Made by a program: the position numbers and the translations under genes
Notes under the pieces: model-generated
What the model saw: the letters and a program-made list of their open reading frames with translations, nothing else
What the model was told of the DNA's origin: nothing
The model's database searches: none
Part shown: positions 51,117-62,868 of the stretch, in pieces
Position numbering within the stretch: the stretch's first letter is position 1
How the letters are laid out: the number at the start of each line of letters is the position of its first letter
Origin: Wuchereria bancrofti
Taxonomy: Eukaryota > Nematoda > Chromadorea > Rhabditida > Onchocercidae
DNA: 64,000 nucleotides
NCBI GenBank assembly: GCA_005281725.1
Contig: SSBO01000008.1
Span: 3,330,671-3,394,670, forward strand
Direction: 5' to 3'

Positions 51117-52181
51117 TCAAATTTTTGCATAGTTGTCATACAACTAACTAAATACTTTTGAAAGTGAATTAAACAAACTTTGGTCCTTACTATAATTCAT
51201 CGTTCAACACCACTAACAGTTTATAAAAAGTACAACCGAAAGTACAAAGTGTCCTAAGAATGTTCAAAATTTTACGAATACTTGTAGCAATCGATAACTC
51301 AATTTGAAGAAAAAATTGTGACTATAATTTAAACCTTGCCTTTTTTCTAATGCTGTTTATGAAACATAGAAGTATTTATATTAAAGTCACATCTTTTTTT
51401 TAATTTTTAGTAAAAGAAGGTTTTCATTTTAAATAAACGGTATATTTTATCAACGAATTCGATACTTCCTCCTCAATCCCTTTTTTTTTTTATTTGTAAT
51501 CACTAGTAACTAATCTTCCTGGTAATTACCAGTTTTTCAGTATTATCTCATCATAAACATCATTAAACGCTTTATATTAAGCGTAAAGAAAAATAAAATG
51601 TATGAAAAACAGTCTTCAAAACATCAAATGAATTAAGCCAACAATTTTAAAATACTTTTTATTCATGCAACTATTTACATCATTATCATACATGAATACA
51701 ATGTATCCTATTTGTTCACCCGTTCTATTGAAACATCAAAATTAAACCTTTTATTCCCGTTGCACCAAGGTAAGAAACCGCACCCACTGCTACACAAGAA
51801 TGTAAATGGCAAACAAATATTGCTCCTTATATAACCATATCAAGTATAAATCATTTTATTGTTTTGCTATTTTATGAAGCGGTTGCTTAAACAATTAGAT
51901 GCAATGATCTCACCAATAATCATTATGTAGAAATTTTGAAATTAAATGTTTCGGTGCATATTTATTCGGATAAGTTAAAAACTAGATGCAAAAGTTTTAT
52001 GTACGACTACGATTACGTTGTGCTGCGTGTGATGAAAGAAAAACGAATGTTTTCCAGATAATTACCGTAGCAAAACAAATCATGATTTTTTATTTTATCT
52101 GAATGGATATCTTAGAAATTCTATGTAGTATGCCTCTCATGTAACTTCCAGACTATAAGTAAACGTGTTACATTGAACCTC
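51117..52181. other. Gap between NDUFAF3 and PRMT9
   Basis: About 1.06 kb of AT-rich DNA between two same-strand genes. It holds the NDUFAF3 3' flank with an AATAAA (minus) at 52094-52089. No gene seen. Confidence 0.5.
52089..52094 (-). terminator. Possible NDUFAF3 poly(A) signal
   Basis: AATAAA on the minus strand, about 90 nt after the NDUFAF3 stop. Confidence 0.4.
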
Positions 52182-53439
52182 TTACTGTTTATCATTCTTT
52201 ACTAGCAAAGATCGTTTTTTACTCTCCGGTTTTTCATTATTCTTATCATCGCTCTCTCCTGGCATCAGAAATCTCGAAGTTTGCAAGTTATCCAGTTTCC
52301 TTGTTTCATTTTCCGGCAAATATTTGCGCATCGCTTTCTTTGCCAATTCCAACTTATCATCGATATTACTACCCATATCCGTAGTCTGATTTAATGGTTT
52401 CCCATACATATTCATCAGACGTACTTGGTCATTCGTCGTTACCAGCAGATCATCTGGTGGATAAAGTGCTGCAGCCACACAGCGGTATTCAATATTCAAC
52501 ATATTGAACAACATTGCTGCTTCCTCCTTAAAAAATCAAAGGTTTCAAGGTTAACTGATGATGATGACAAAACGGATAGTTGAATGGCAAATATAATCGA
52601 TGAAATAATGGTGAAAAATCATCTATGGAATGTGAAGATGAAGTTATCACAGAAAACCTATACAGATTCAAGATTAAGAATGATGAGAAATTATTTTGTT
52701 AAATTTACAGAAGAAACTTTAGCTAAAACTTAGATATAAAATGTTCGGAAAAAAATATTAAGATCTGTAAAGAATAACTTGCCGAATGCATGATTTCGAG
52801 TCCAATCTTATGTTTAGATAAAAAAGGGGCAATTCGTCTCCGGACGGGATCGACATGTTGACGATCTCCTGGTCCAATTACCAGTACATCCAACTTTGGT
52901 TCAAGCAATGTAAAGAATTGTATTGATTCGGGAGTAATATCATCTGGTGTAAGAATACGCCATGAAAGTACGGCTTTCGGAAAAATTGCGATCGGACCAT
53001 AGAGAAATTGACCATCGTATAAACGAAAACCATACTTGCTGATACTTCCAATACCAATCTGTTGACATTGCAGCATCTCATCGTTTAAACGTGATAAACT
53101 TGTCCTTGGTCCTTGATCATTATCATCTGAAACAGAGACTTGAGTTTTACTTCTTCAATGCTGACTCCGTACCCTGACAGTACAAAAAATTTTTTTTATC
53201 CATGAAATATGGTTGAAATGTGAAGAGAGCTATGGAATATCAAATTATTTTTCATGGTTTGAAGTCAAATTAAAAATATCGAATTTTAGATTTCAATCAT
53301 GAATGAATGCTTCGAAAAAGTAGAAAAAAATAAACTTGCCAAAAGGAGTGTAGTGAAAATCGGTCAGCACTTCACGATTGTTATAATTAGATGAGAATAC
53401 TCGCAACTGACGTAACAAAAAGTGTCTTTGCTTTAACAT
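52182..53439 (-). CDS. ndufaf3: NADH:ubiquinone oxidoreductase assembly factor 3 (complete, 3 exons)
   Basis: Mitochondrial assembly factor for respiratory complex I (Mth938/DUF498 fold). Exons: 53439-53340, 53126-52783, 52526-52182; phases close, 262 aa. The N-terminus MLKQRHFLLRQLRVFSS is basic and lacks acids, as for a mitochondrial presequence. Family core: SISKYGFRLYDGQFLYGPIA, LSWRILTPDDITPES, LLEPKLDVLVIGPGDRQHVD, RIAPFLSKHKIGLEIMHS, then EEAAMLFNMLNIEYRCVAAALYP. The protein is about 75 residues longer than the human form; the extra is a charged C-terminal tail rich in Lys, Glu and Asn. Both introns use GC donors (TTTTG|GCAAGT and ATTCG|GCAAGT); no GT donor nearby keeps the frame. A TTAATTTCAG acceptor lies 27 nt before the ATG. 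It follows CPT2 on the same strand, another mitochondrial gene. Confidence 0.9.
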
Positions 53440-53924
53440 TACAATTCTTTGAGTCGGAAATGCCTTCTGAAATTAAGCATCGCTTATAGACTTCGATAAC
53501 TATTTCTTCATTTTCTTGATTTTTAAAAGCAACCGACAAGAATTTGCAATCTTGATTTCTTATTCCAGAAAATCTAAAGGACATATAAAAATTGCAGACT
53601 TGTCTCTTGATACAAGAGGAATGTCGTAATACAGTAGGAACCAGAACAAAGTACTATTTCCTTAGCTAACTGGCCCAGAAATGGTGACACTAACTGCTGG
53701 TTTGTAAGTCCTTAATTCACTAAAATAAAGTGAAGTTTTGCCATAACAAATTTTGACTGACTAATTATGAAGAACAAATTTGGGAGTACAATACCCAAAA
53801 TTGGAAAATACGAAAATGATCTTTATGCATATTTATTGGCCTAGAATAAAAACAGAAGCACTATCGGTTTCTGTTCAATTCAGGCTATCACAGATTAAAA
53901 GAAGGGAAGACAATTTATCACAAT
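53440..53924. other. Gap between CPT2 and NDUFAF3
   Basis: About 485 bp. It holds the CPT2 3' flank with an AATAAA (minus) at 53837-53832 and, near the other end, the NDUFAF3 acceptor at about 53467. No extra gene seen. Confidence 0.5.
53832..53837 (-). terminator. Possible CPT2 poly(A) signal
   Basis: AATAAA on the minus strand about 90 nt after the CPT2 stop. Confidence 0.4.
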
Positions 53925-56900
53925 TTATTGTTTAATGATTATATTTTTCAAAATATCCAGACTTTCCACAAGTGAATCTGCAAATGCATCCGCACTACGT
54001 TGATCCTGAAAAAAACACATGGTATAAAAGTGAAAAAAAACTTCAATATAGGTTACTTCTTTACCTTGTTGAAGACAATGGATGAAATTAAAAAATTCAA
54101 AATAACAGTTCTTAATTTCCAAGATTGAATTTCCATTTAACTGAAACTGGTTATAAATCGGCCTCCTACCACTTACTAATTAGACTGTCATGATTAAACA
54201 ACTTGACATTTTTCTTGGAAGGAAATTTTCTGTCGCTCACAAAATGTATATTAAAAATATTTTCATTTCCGCTTATGTTACTGCAAAATATGCTTGTAAA
54301 ATTGAATGGAAATTGCTTTTAGCAAAAATCTACCTTATAAGATGAAATAAGAGCACCCATTTTACTGTTAAGTACATTATAACCGATACCAAAACCATCA
54401 GGAACAACTGGGCCAAATCCACCAATTGTAATGGTTTCTGTGGAGAGAGTTGATGTTGACAGGATGAAACGATTCATATACTTGTATATATCACTACTGA
54501 ATAATTTTGGCTGCAACCAACCAAGTCGTTCAGCGGTACAGCGTAAACCCATTAAATGACGATCAAAACCTTGCCCTTCAACGAAAGTATGCACTGATAA
54601 AATTGACAATAATACAGCTATCTCTTAAAAATTGTAGCACTATCAATTGAATCAATAATTACCTGTTGCAGCTTCTTTCACTAGTTGTGAATGCACTGCA
54701 GTACATTTCCTCAGAAGTTCTCCAATATTACCTTTGTTACTTTCAATCGCTAGAACTGTATTAGTCGTAGCAGATGTTGCTGAACGTATACATTCTGTTC
54801 GTCCCTGAAATGCACCATAAAATGTGTTATTCTTAGGCTCACTACGAACTGTATTTTACGTATTTTACAAATGTCATGTTCTATTTGTAACAGTAATATG
54901 AGAATAAAATGTATTCTATGTCTAGTCAAAACGTACTAAAGTTTAAAAGAGAGCCAATTTTTACTGGTCATTGCAATCAACAATCATCATTATGTAAAAA
55001 GAGAAAGACAGAGAGATAACTGTAAGGGGATTTTAAGAGATTACGAAATAAGCTTAACTTTACCTTTAGAAAAGCTGCAGTACTGCAGGATTCGTAAGAT
55101 GGAACGAATTCCTTAAAGAGCTTATAAAAAGTCAGCTGGATTGCTAACTGTATAACAGAGTCCGGTGAGAGCTTTGATCGTTTGATAGTTTGTCGGTTTA
55201 GATCAAAATATTCTGCAGAGCTGAAACATATTCTGGACCCTATCGCAACGTGTCTTGCTTGAGCTTCCTGAATCTTTTGACGTATTGAATCAGTCAACAT
55301 GAAGTCTGCAAAAAAAAAGTGGTGTTTATCAAAAATTTTAAGAGATAATAATTAAAAATCAAAATTTACTTAAGTTAGTGTAAGCAATTTGTATGAGTGG
55401 CATGACATATACTATAACTGCTTAATGTTATTACGATACAAAAATTTTCCGCAATTCCAAATCATAAAACGTCTTCTTCCATAGAATCAAACCACTGTTT
55501 GCTGTATTTCTCTCTCTCTCTCTCATAAAATATTGCTTTTTAGAATTTTAGAGAGTCAGCCAATATGAAGTCTGCAAGAGAGTTAAGATATTAAAAAAAT
55601 ACCAATTGGTCGTAAATGACTTCCTAAATGTGCTCTAGCATTGAAAGTTTGTTTGGAATGTACAAAATGATTTTGTTTCGCATCACGGAATGATTCTTCC
55701 ATTAAACGAAGTACAGCAACACCATCACCCCAGCTATGTTCAAAATTTATCGCAGCTGTACCTTGCGCATCAACTATTAATTGAAAGCATTTGTCGAACC
55801 ATCTGAAATATATTTAGAAAAGATCAGTAAGATACTCTAATATCCTCACAGCACCTATCTGGCTTATTTCGCTTAAATTTCAATTCATTAATTGTGTATA
55901 AGCATTAGAACTACCATTGTATCAAAAAGTAGCCGAGCTGTTCTGCATTAAAAACTCGTATAAAATCTTCATAAATTCAAACCTGTTCCTAGCGTCACCA
56001 CCACTTAGTAAGTTCTCAGTCAGTTGATTTAAATTATCACTTCTCGGTGGATCCAGGCAAAGGGCAAACAAACTATTATCAATCAGCGCCAAACTTGCCG
56101 AATTATTGCCAATTGAAGACAACTCAGAACGAGCCTAAAATATATTTTGAATTACTACAAATCCATTTTTTCATCGTCAACACCGTTTTTCACAGACAAG
56201 TGCATCACATAATGGTTATCCAGAACTGTGTTGAGTTACAGTGACAGTCACCACCATCGAATAGTAAATAATAATTATTTAAAATAATTCTGATGAAAAA
56301 TGAAAAGTTATGGAAGATTTTGGAGAAGACAAACTGTACGAGAAAACCTGACTTTTGCCCATTGGTCGCGTCCAAGTGAAGTTAAAGATCCTATGCATTC
56401 TTCCGATTTTAAGTGGCTCTGTTCGGATAATATGATGGACAGGCAAGCCTGAACTTGTTCTGCAGGAACAATTGAACCTGTGAATATAAACTGGTAAAAA
56501 TAGTATAATGCAAGTAAGTACAAGGTTACTTCCAGATACTAAATAAGCTAAATGCATTTATATCATTTTTAACACATGTAATTCTTGAACTGCTTATTTC
56601 AGCTAATAACATACCATTTTTGTCAAATAAATCCACAGAATAAATTCTTCCTCCGTGTAAGACAATAAAATGTTTAGAATCAGCACAACGCATAAGCCAA
56701 TCCTTCTCTTTTTGTGGAATACGTGAACCGCCAAAAAGTGATTTGTATTGGCTCATGTCCAAGGGAAATGCGCCAAAAGCCGCTGCACCGTACCATCGTA
56801 AATTTTCCGACAAGTTTCTAGAAAGTTTTACAATTATATTTACAATTTGCAAAAACATATTTCTTGCACTATTTTTCCACTCATTCATACATAAAAAGTT

Positions 56901-58277
56901 CTTTATAAATCATAAAATAGAATAGTCCATCATAGTCTTTTACGAACTACGGAGAAGAAACCTTAACATAATATGAAAATAGACTAACTTGCAAACCCAT
57001 TTGAATGATGTTGAAGTGGCAGTCTTGGGACTCATGTAGTATATTTCAGGCGCTAAACATTCTGCATCTAGCGCCCGCTTAATACGACCGTACGAAATAA
57101 TTAGATTTGTTGCGCGAGTAAGCTAAAATAAGTAACAAAATATCTCATTCAAATGTAACCTCCAAAAATTGCCTCAATACCAAACTAATTTAGCAAGAAA
57201 GCAGATATTCACCAAACAATATATATTCACAATTGGAGTGCAGCTAAAGAGACATATGTTGAATTGATGAATAGACCGGGTTGATAACCAACGATTCTTG
57301 TATAATTAATAAAATTGAAATTGAGCAATTCATTGAGACTCATTCTTACCTGGTCATTATAAACTGGATCCGGATCTGGAGCATAAACCATGAATGGATT
57401 ATAATTAACGGGACATGGAAGGCGATCGCTAAGGTACATATCAAACCACGGTTCTGATATGAAGCTTGTATGCAGATTCCGTTTATCATGTAATATGAGC
57501 TCTCTTTGTAATTCTGAAAACAGCAGCATTTTATTATCTATAAGAAAAGTCTATATATACAAGAAATATATAAGAAATATAGGTATATATAAGAGATAAG
57601 TTGAATTTCACAAAATATATGCTTACCCGGACCATCATGTGCTACAAAATCTTTTACCAACTCTTTCAGCAACTCTAATTCGCCCTTCGGAAGTATGGCT
57701 TCTGCAGATTCTGTGAGTCTGAAAAATAAAGAGCTGCTTTGAAATATTTTTATATAACTTATAAATATTCAGCTCATTAGACGGTAAAATCACAATTACA
57801 TGAAACACCGTGTCTTAAAAAAAAAGCCACCTGCGACACGAATCTGAAAGTTTCGGAATTGGTAATCGTCGAAGACTTCTTTGGAAATGATACGTTGGAA
57901 TATCGCTTTTGTGAACATATTGATAGTCATCACCACTTAATTTTTGAGCACTGTAAACTTTTTCGATGAATAACGATCAACTGGAATAAAATTGTCCAAA
58001 ATACACCGAATACCGCAGTGAAATGCGATAAACGAAAATTTAACAACCTGCTGTTACTCTATGTACTTTTCTCTTGTGTTTTGGATGGATAAATGAAAAA
58101 ATATGTACAGGTAATTCACATACAGTCTTTAAAATGAAATATACAGAAGTGGGAAGTGTAACTTTCGAATTCTCTTTTTAGCAAGACTTTTAGCAGATTC
58201 AGTAATTTGACTTACACACAGCTTGTTGACATTTCGCGCAGTCGAATCAATGAAATCCCTTTCCGTAGCGCTTGCAT
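53925..58277 (-). CDS. cpt2: Carnitine O-palmitoyltransferase 2, mitochondrial (complete, 13 exons)
   Basis: Inner-membrane enzyme that converts long-chain acylcarnitine and CoA to acyl-CoA for beta-oxidation. Exons: 58277-58216, 57950-57831, 57718-57627, 57513-57350, 57122-56989, 56817-56615, 56477-56335, 56134-55983, 55802-55603, 55305-55064, 54804-54663, 54593-54334, 54005-53925; all phases agree, 664 aa (human 658). N-terminus [20 protein letters not shown] is a classic matrix presequence. Family blocks: [58 protein letters not shown], catalytic His379 in [65 protein letters not shown] and [17 protein letters not shown]. The start is 11 nt after a TTAAATCAG acceptor. Exon 7 ends at a phase-0 donor (ACA|GTTTGT), making the loop before exon 8 about eight residues longer than in human. 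An intron copy of the exon 10 start lies at 55553-55577. Confidence 0.96.
55553..55577 (-). pseudogene. Copy of the CPT2 exon 10 acceptor and first codons
   Basis: Minus strand TTGCAGACTTCATATTGGCT resembles the true exon 10 boundary TTGCAGACTTCATGTTGACT (55310-55291), with a shared acceptor and 18 of 20 matching bases, then diverges into CTAAAATTCTAA, which stops the frame after about ten codons. It lies between exons 9 and 10, about 270 bp upstream of the real boundary, and could act as a decoy acceptor. Confidence 0.65.
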
Positions 58278-58892
58278 AGTTAGACAAACTGATTTAAAAT
58301 AAAAGCCCAAAATTTATGATTAGCTGTAATATCAATGCATTGCATCTTTCTCTTTATGCATGCACGGCTTCCTAATTCTCTTCAACCTTGTACTCATGGA
58401 TAATCTTACTGGATCACTGGCACGAAAAAGTTGACAGTCCAATTCCAGGAAAAAATTGTTATGATAACAAACTGTTCATATTTCTGATATAAATCGTTCC
58501 AAATTCATTTCATATTTCAAGTAAGTATGACATGGAATACGCGATAGATTAATACTATTATCTCCAACTATAAAAATGTTTACATTGATCATAGCGCATA
58601 GAATGTTTATAAAAGATCAGAGCAAGAACCATAAATTACAGCTCAGGTTTAATTGAATAAATGAAAGTGTATAATACTTGTACATATGCAAAATGTAAAC
58701 AAATAACATCTACATAAAGATCATGAAGTTCGTCATAAATCAATGATCCACATAAGTACTGGTTGAGTACAAACGAAAGCATTCAGAAAGCAAACAGAAA
58801 GCTAATTTCAAAGTGATAAAAGTGATAAATAAGAAATTTCAGATATTTCATATTATCTTAAAAGCGTTGCACTACTACAGTTGGTGCTTCCA
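58278..58892. other. Gap between the NuSAP-like gene and CPT2
   Basis: About 615 bp of AT-rich DNA between same-strand genes, ending at the CPT2 acceptor near 58289. No gene seen. Confidence 0.5.
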
Positions 58893-61800
58893 TCAACATC
58901 CACGTTTAGCTTTCAATATCCGTTCACGAGCTTCGTCGCGTTTCAAGCGAAGCTGCTGACGTGTTTCAGTTCTACAATAAATTGGTATATTCATTATCAT
59001 CCGTTAATCAACAGTATTTACCACAAACAAAATCTCAAAAGCCTTCGCTTAAAAAAATTTAAGATATAGTAAAGGTAAAAATAAACAAACCTTGAAGCAG
59101 AAATAGCTGTTAATGTTTGCACCTGGCCAAGTTTTTTCGCCTCATGAAATTGACTATCAGTCATTTTGGTGGTATCCACATAAGGTATTAGATGACGATA
59201 GGGTACATATCGACGCCCATATTTACGGAGCGCTTTCTTTTCACTTTCCGTTAGTAACACTAAATGAATAAATGAAAGCCATTAAAACCACAATTCAGTT
59301 AGTTGCACAACTGTGCAATGAATTACATGAAGAAGTGTCATGAGAATGATCAACAATTCAACCGTTCTCCGAAAAACTATAAAACAGATAAACAGCTTAC
59401 CTTCAGAATTTTTTCCTTTTGGATTAGCCAGTCTTTGCAAGCGTGTGCTTAATTGTGGCACGGTTATAGAATTAGTCAACTGTGCAAGTCTTGGAGATCG
59501 TCGAACTTGCTTGATATTGAGGTTTTTTGTTAGCTTTTTTACACCGACCTACAAAACGTTATAGATAATTTCTGAACTTTGAAAGGGAAAAATTCTGAAA
59601 GTAAATTGTATTATATATTATTATTTCTTTGAAAAAAAACCAAGCATAATATATTCATACATAAAATGTAAAATGTATATAAAAAATATCTAAGCTATTT
59701 TTAAAATATATAAAATACCTAAAAATATAAAAAAAATATATAGAAAAACATTTAAAAAAAAATGTATGAAAGCCATTCAAAACTTAAAAAATGAACAGCG
59801 TGCCTCTGGCATCCTTTTTCTACGTAGTAATGGAATTTTAGACTGTGATGCCACGTTAGAACAATACTGTATCGTTGTAGAAGCGTTTTTTGTGCCATAT
59901 AATTTTGGAAATGAGAAATCCATCTTTGATGGATCTTCATCAACATTCTTGAACTGATGCCTGAACAAAGAAAAATTTAAAAAAAGTGATTCACAAATCC
60001 TCTTTACCTTGACTATAGGTTCAATAGAATGTTTCTCTAAATCGTCGAAAATTCCCTGATGAAAAATAAACACTATGACGTCCGGAATATTTCACTAAAA
60101 AGCGAAGTAAAAATTATATAAGAAAACAGTTTATATATTGAAAACACTCCATTAAGTACTTAGATCTATAGCAAAGACATACCCAGTAGTTTCCCATGCA
60201 ACTTCTGTTTCAGGTTCTGCTTTCTTCAAAACTTTCGGTGTAGCTAATCTCTAAAAACACATGAAGTTTTATGAAAACAATTCTATTAATTCAAAATTCC
60301 TAAGACCTCCAATTGTTTTAGCATAGTGTGAATGGAAACTAGGTATTGACGCTCCACAAGTTCAAAATTCTAGTGTCAAACTATTTTGATTAGCTATGGT
60401 ATACTGGTATTCATTTATAGATCATCGGTAGCTTGAAATTTGCAAAACAGAAATTCCATAGCCACTAAATTTCTGATCACATCCATTTCTCGCATTACCA
60501 TAAGCAATTCACATCGAATCATGTGAGCACCGAATCAGGTAAAATTTTAAAAACTAAAACAGCGGATTTTGGATATGGAATTGGACATCATGACTGCAAT
60601 CATAAAATAATTTGAATGCATTTTTTGGCAGTCGATACATTTTACCTTGAAAGTATCAGGAACTGATCTTTCATGTTCTGCAAACTTTCGCTTCACATTT
60701 GCATCTGCCTCTTGTAGAGTTGGTTGTTTCTCAGCCAATTTCTGATGGAGAGCGGCGAATCGTGCAACAACTAAATCATCATGTATTTCTATAACTATTA
60801 TTGTTTTTATCTAAAAATGTCAAATTTTTGGAAATTATCCTTTTATGGTTTTGAAACAACCATAAAAACATCAATATATCACGCTGTTTTTGAGCAAGAA
60901 TCTTCACTCATTATGTAAAGACTATTCAAATTGTAAGCAAAACACTTCAAGAAAGGATTATAAAAGCTGAAAGTGTATATACACGGTGTAGTACCTAATT
61001 AGACAGCAATATGATATAGTAGAAAAACTAATGACTTACGTGCACCACGCGCAACAGATTTGTCCTTACAAGGAGTACTTATATTTTGTTCCATCTTTCG
61101 ACTGGAATTTGACACATTTAATGGCAGAAAATTGGCTTCTTGGCTACGTTGAAGGATGTTTTTTTTTTCAATCGAATTCCCATCTACAAAAAAAAAAAAA
61201 AAAAATGAAAGAATATTATCAGTTTGGATCATAACGCTTTTTCTCGTAAATGAAAAACAGATATAAAATTGTGAAACAAGAAGTATTTGGAAATATTTCT
61301 AACTTGCTGCAGTCAACTTCGCAGTGGATAGGTCCACATCATCCATATCATTATCATTATCTCTTTCAATAGTAAAAGTCTGATTGAGTGTATCATTTAA
61401 GGAACTTTTAGATGAACACGACAAGGTTACCTGAAAGTTGGATAAAAATAATACATGATAATGTAAGATAAAGAAACTATACCTGTCTTCAATTAACTTC
61501 TTTTAAATATTTCACCATTGCATGACTAAAAACTATTACGTGAGCTGGGACTGAAAAATATTAATTGGAGAATGATATCTAACCAAAACGGTAATATAAT
61601 GAAACAGAAAGGAAATATAAAGAAGCTATATAATGACTACATTATATCAATACCTTAGATTCAGTAGTTTTCTTCGGAATAATATTTTCTTTATTACATT
61701 CAGAATGTGGCCAAACTTTCGATAATTCCATTATTAACACTTCTTTCTGAAAAATTCATATAGCTGACTTCAATAAGCATCTAAACAGATCTATTCGCAA

Positions 61801-62248
61801 CAGATAATTCGCTTTGATGAAATGAAATACAAACATATATTTCACAGCATTGTTGGAGACTATTATCACATGCTATTTGAATACTACGATATTCGTAGCT
61901 AAGATTAATCAGTAAGAGCCAACTAAAATTATACTGATTAAAATGAAGTCGACTGCGATAATTTATCTTTCAAATTAGTATAATTTGTTCAAGTTAATAT
62001 AATTAGAATTCGCCACCACTTATAACACTTCATAATGTTGAAAAAGTTTATATGCACTTAATAAGTTAAAAGACAACTTATAATACATATCATATAAAAT
62101 CTAAAAAAAAGGAAAAAAATTATGCATGGATGATAACCTTCTGATTAGCGTTCACTGAGTAACGCTTTGCAATTTTTCTTAACTGAGAATATTTCAGTGT
62201 AGAAATGCGATTTCGAGCAGTTCCCAAATTCATTGGTTTATTTTCCAT
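58893..62248 (-). CDS. NuSAP-like basic, probably microtubule-associated protein
   Basis: Exons: 62248-62138, 61746-61654, 61430-61304, 61183-61040, 60770-60646, 60250-60179 (or 60183), 60055-60008, 59548-59401, 59259-59091, 58971-58893; total 371 aa with the longer exon 6. The ATG is 6 nt after a TTTTTAG acceptor. The N-terminal block STLKYSQLRKIAKRYSVNAN continuing into exon 2 resembles the SAP-like domain of nucleolar and spindle-associated protein 1, and LHQKLAEKQ...VKRKFAEHERSVP in exon 5 resembles its ARFxxLHxKxF microtubule-targeting motif. The rest is acidic (IERDNDNDMDDVD) then strongly basic (KLTKNLNIKQVRRSPRLAQ; final RLKRDEARERILKAKRG). NuSAP bundles spindle microtubules around chromatin in mitosis. 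Exon 6 can end at a strong donor (GG|GTATGT, phase 2) or a weaker one (TAT|GTCTTT, phase 0); only the weak one joins exon 7 in frame, while the strong one joins a separate terminal exon at 59960-59777. Family call moderate, exon structure good. Confidence 0.6.
59777..59960 (-). CDS. Possible alternative terminal exon of the NuSAP-like gene
   Basis: After a TTTGTTCAG acceptor, one base plus an open frame of 61 residues (HQFKNVDEDPSKMDFSFPKL ... KIPLLRRKRMPEARC) ends in TGA at 59777. Its phase matches exactly the strong GG|GTATGT donor of exon 6 and not exon 7. It would give a shorter isoform of about 260 aa lacking the basic C-terminus. Alternatively it splices on to exon 8 from an internal AAC|GTGGCA donor. 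Confidence 0.4.
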
Positions 62249-62868
62249 TTGTCACTAAAAATAATAAGTCACTAAATTAAACAAGAAGATAACGAAATAG
62301 CGTTCATCGAGTCATGTAGAAAGGAATAGAAAATGAAATAATTCATACGAAATATCGCAAGAGAATAATGTGAGAAATACTGGAGAAGAAAAATACTTTG
62401 TGAGAAATAAGAAATAACTTAGATCATTTATAGTATTACTAAAAGGAAATTAAATATTTCAAATATAACCATAATCCCACATTCACCGCCCTCGCCTTAC
62501 ATAGAGCGCTTTCCACACTCATTTGAATTAATTAGCAACAAAAGGACAAAGGTCAATATGCGACCAGGGTACGAATCAGTTTGCAGTGGATAGATAGTAA
62601 GAAAGGGAAAATGATATTGACGACAGATTAATATGTAATTTTGTTTGTTTGTTTTTTCCATTATTTTTCAATTTACAAGGAAGTTGTTGGGTCATAGGGC
62701 AATAGGTGTTATCATTATTTTTTCAAATCCATAATGAGCACTCTGAAAACATTGATGAATTTAGTTTTAGAAATCATTACTTAATTTTAATTGAAAAAAA
62801 AGAAAACTATATGTTGAAATATTTCCACACAGATTATGATTCGTTTTGATATTGTATAGCTCACTTCC
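62249..62868. other. Head-to-head promoter region
   Basis: About 620 bp between the divergent NuSAP-like (-) and INTS13 (+) starts. Trans-splice acceptor candidates flank it: TTTTTAG ending just before 62254 (-) and CCACACAG ending at 62832 (+), 36 nt before the INTS13 ATG. No other gene seen; a shared promoter is likely. Confidence 0.5.

Noticed and set aside
56279..56557. 92-codon minus frame overlapping CPT2 exon 7
   Set aside because: Different frame from CPT2; no support.
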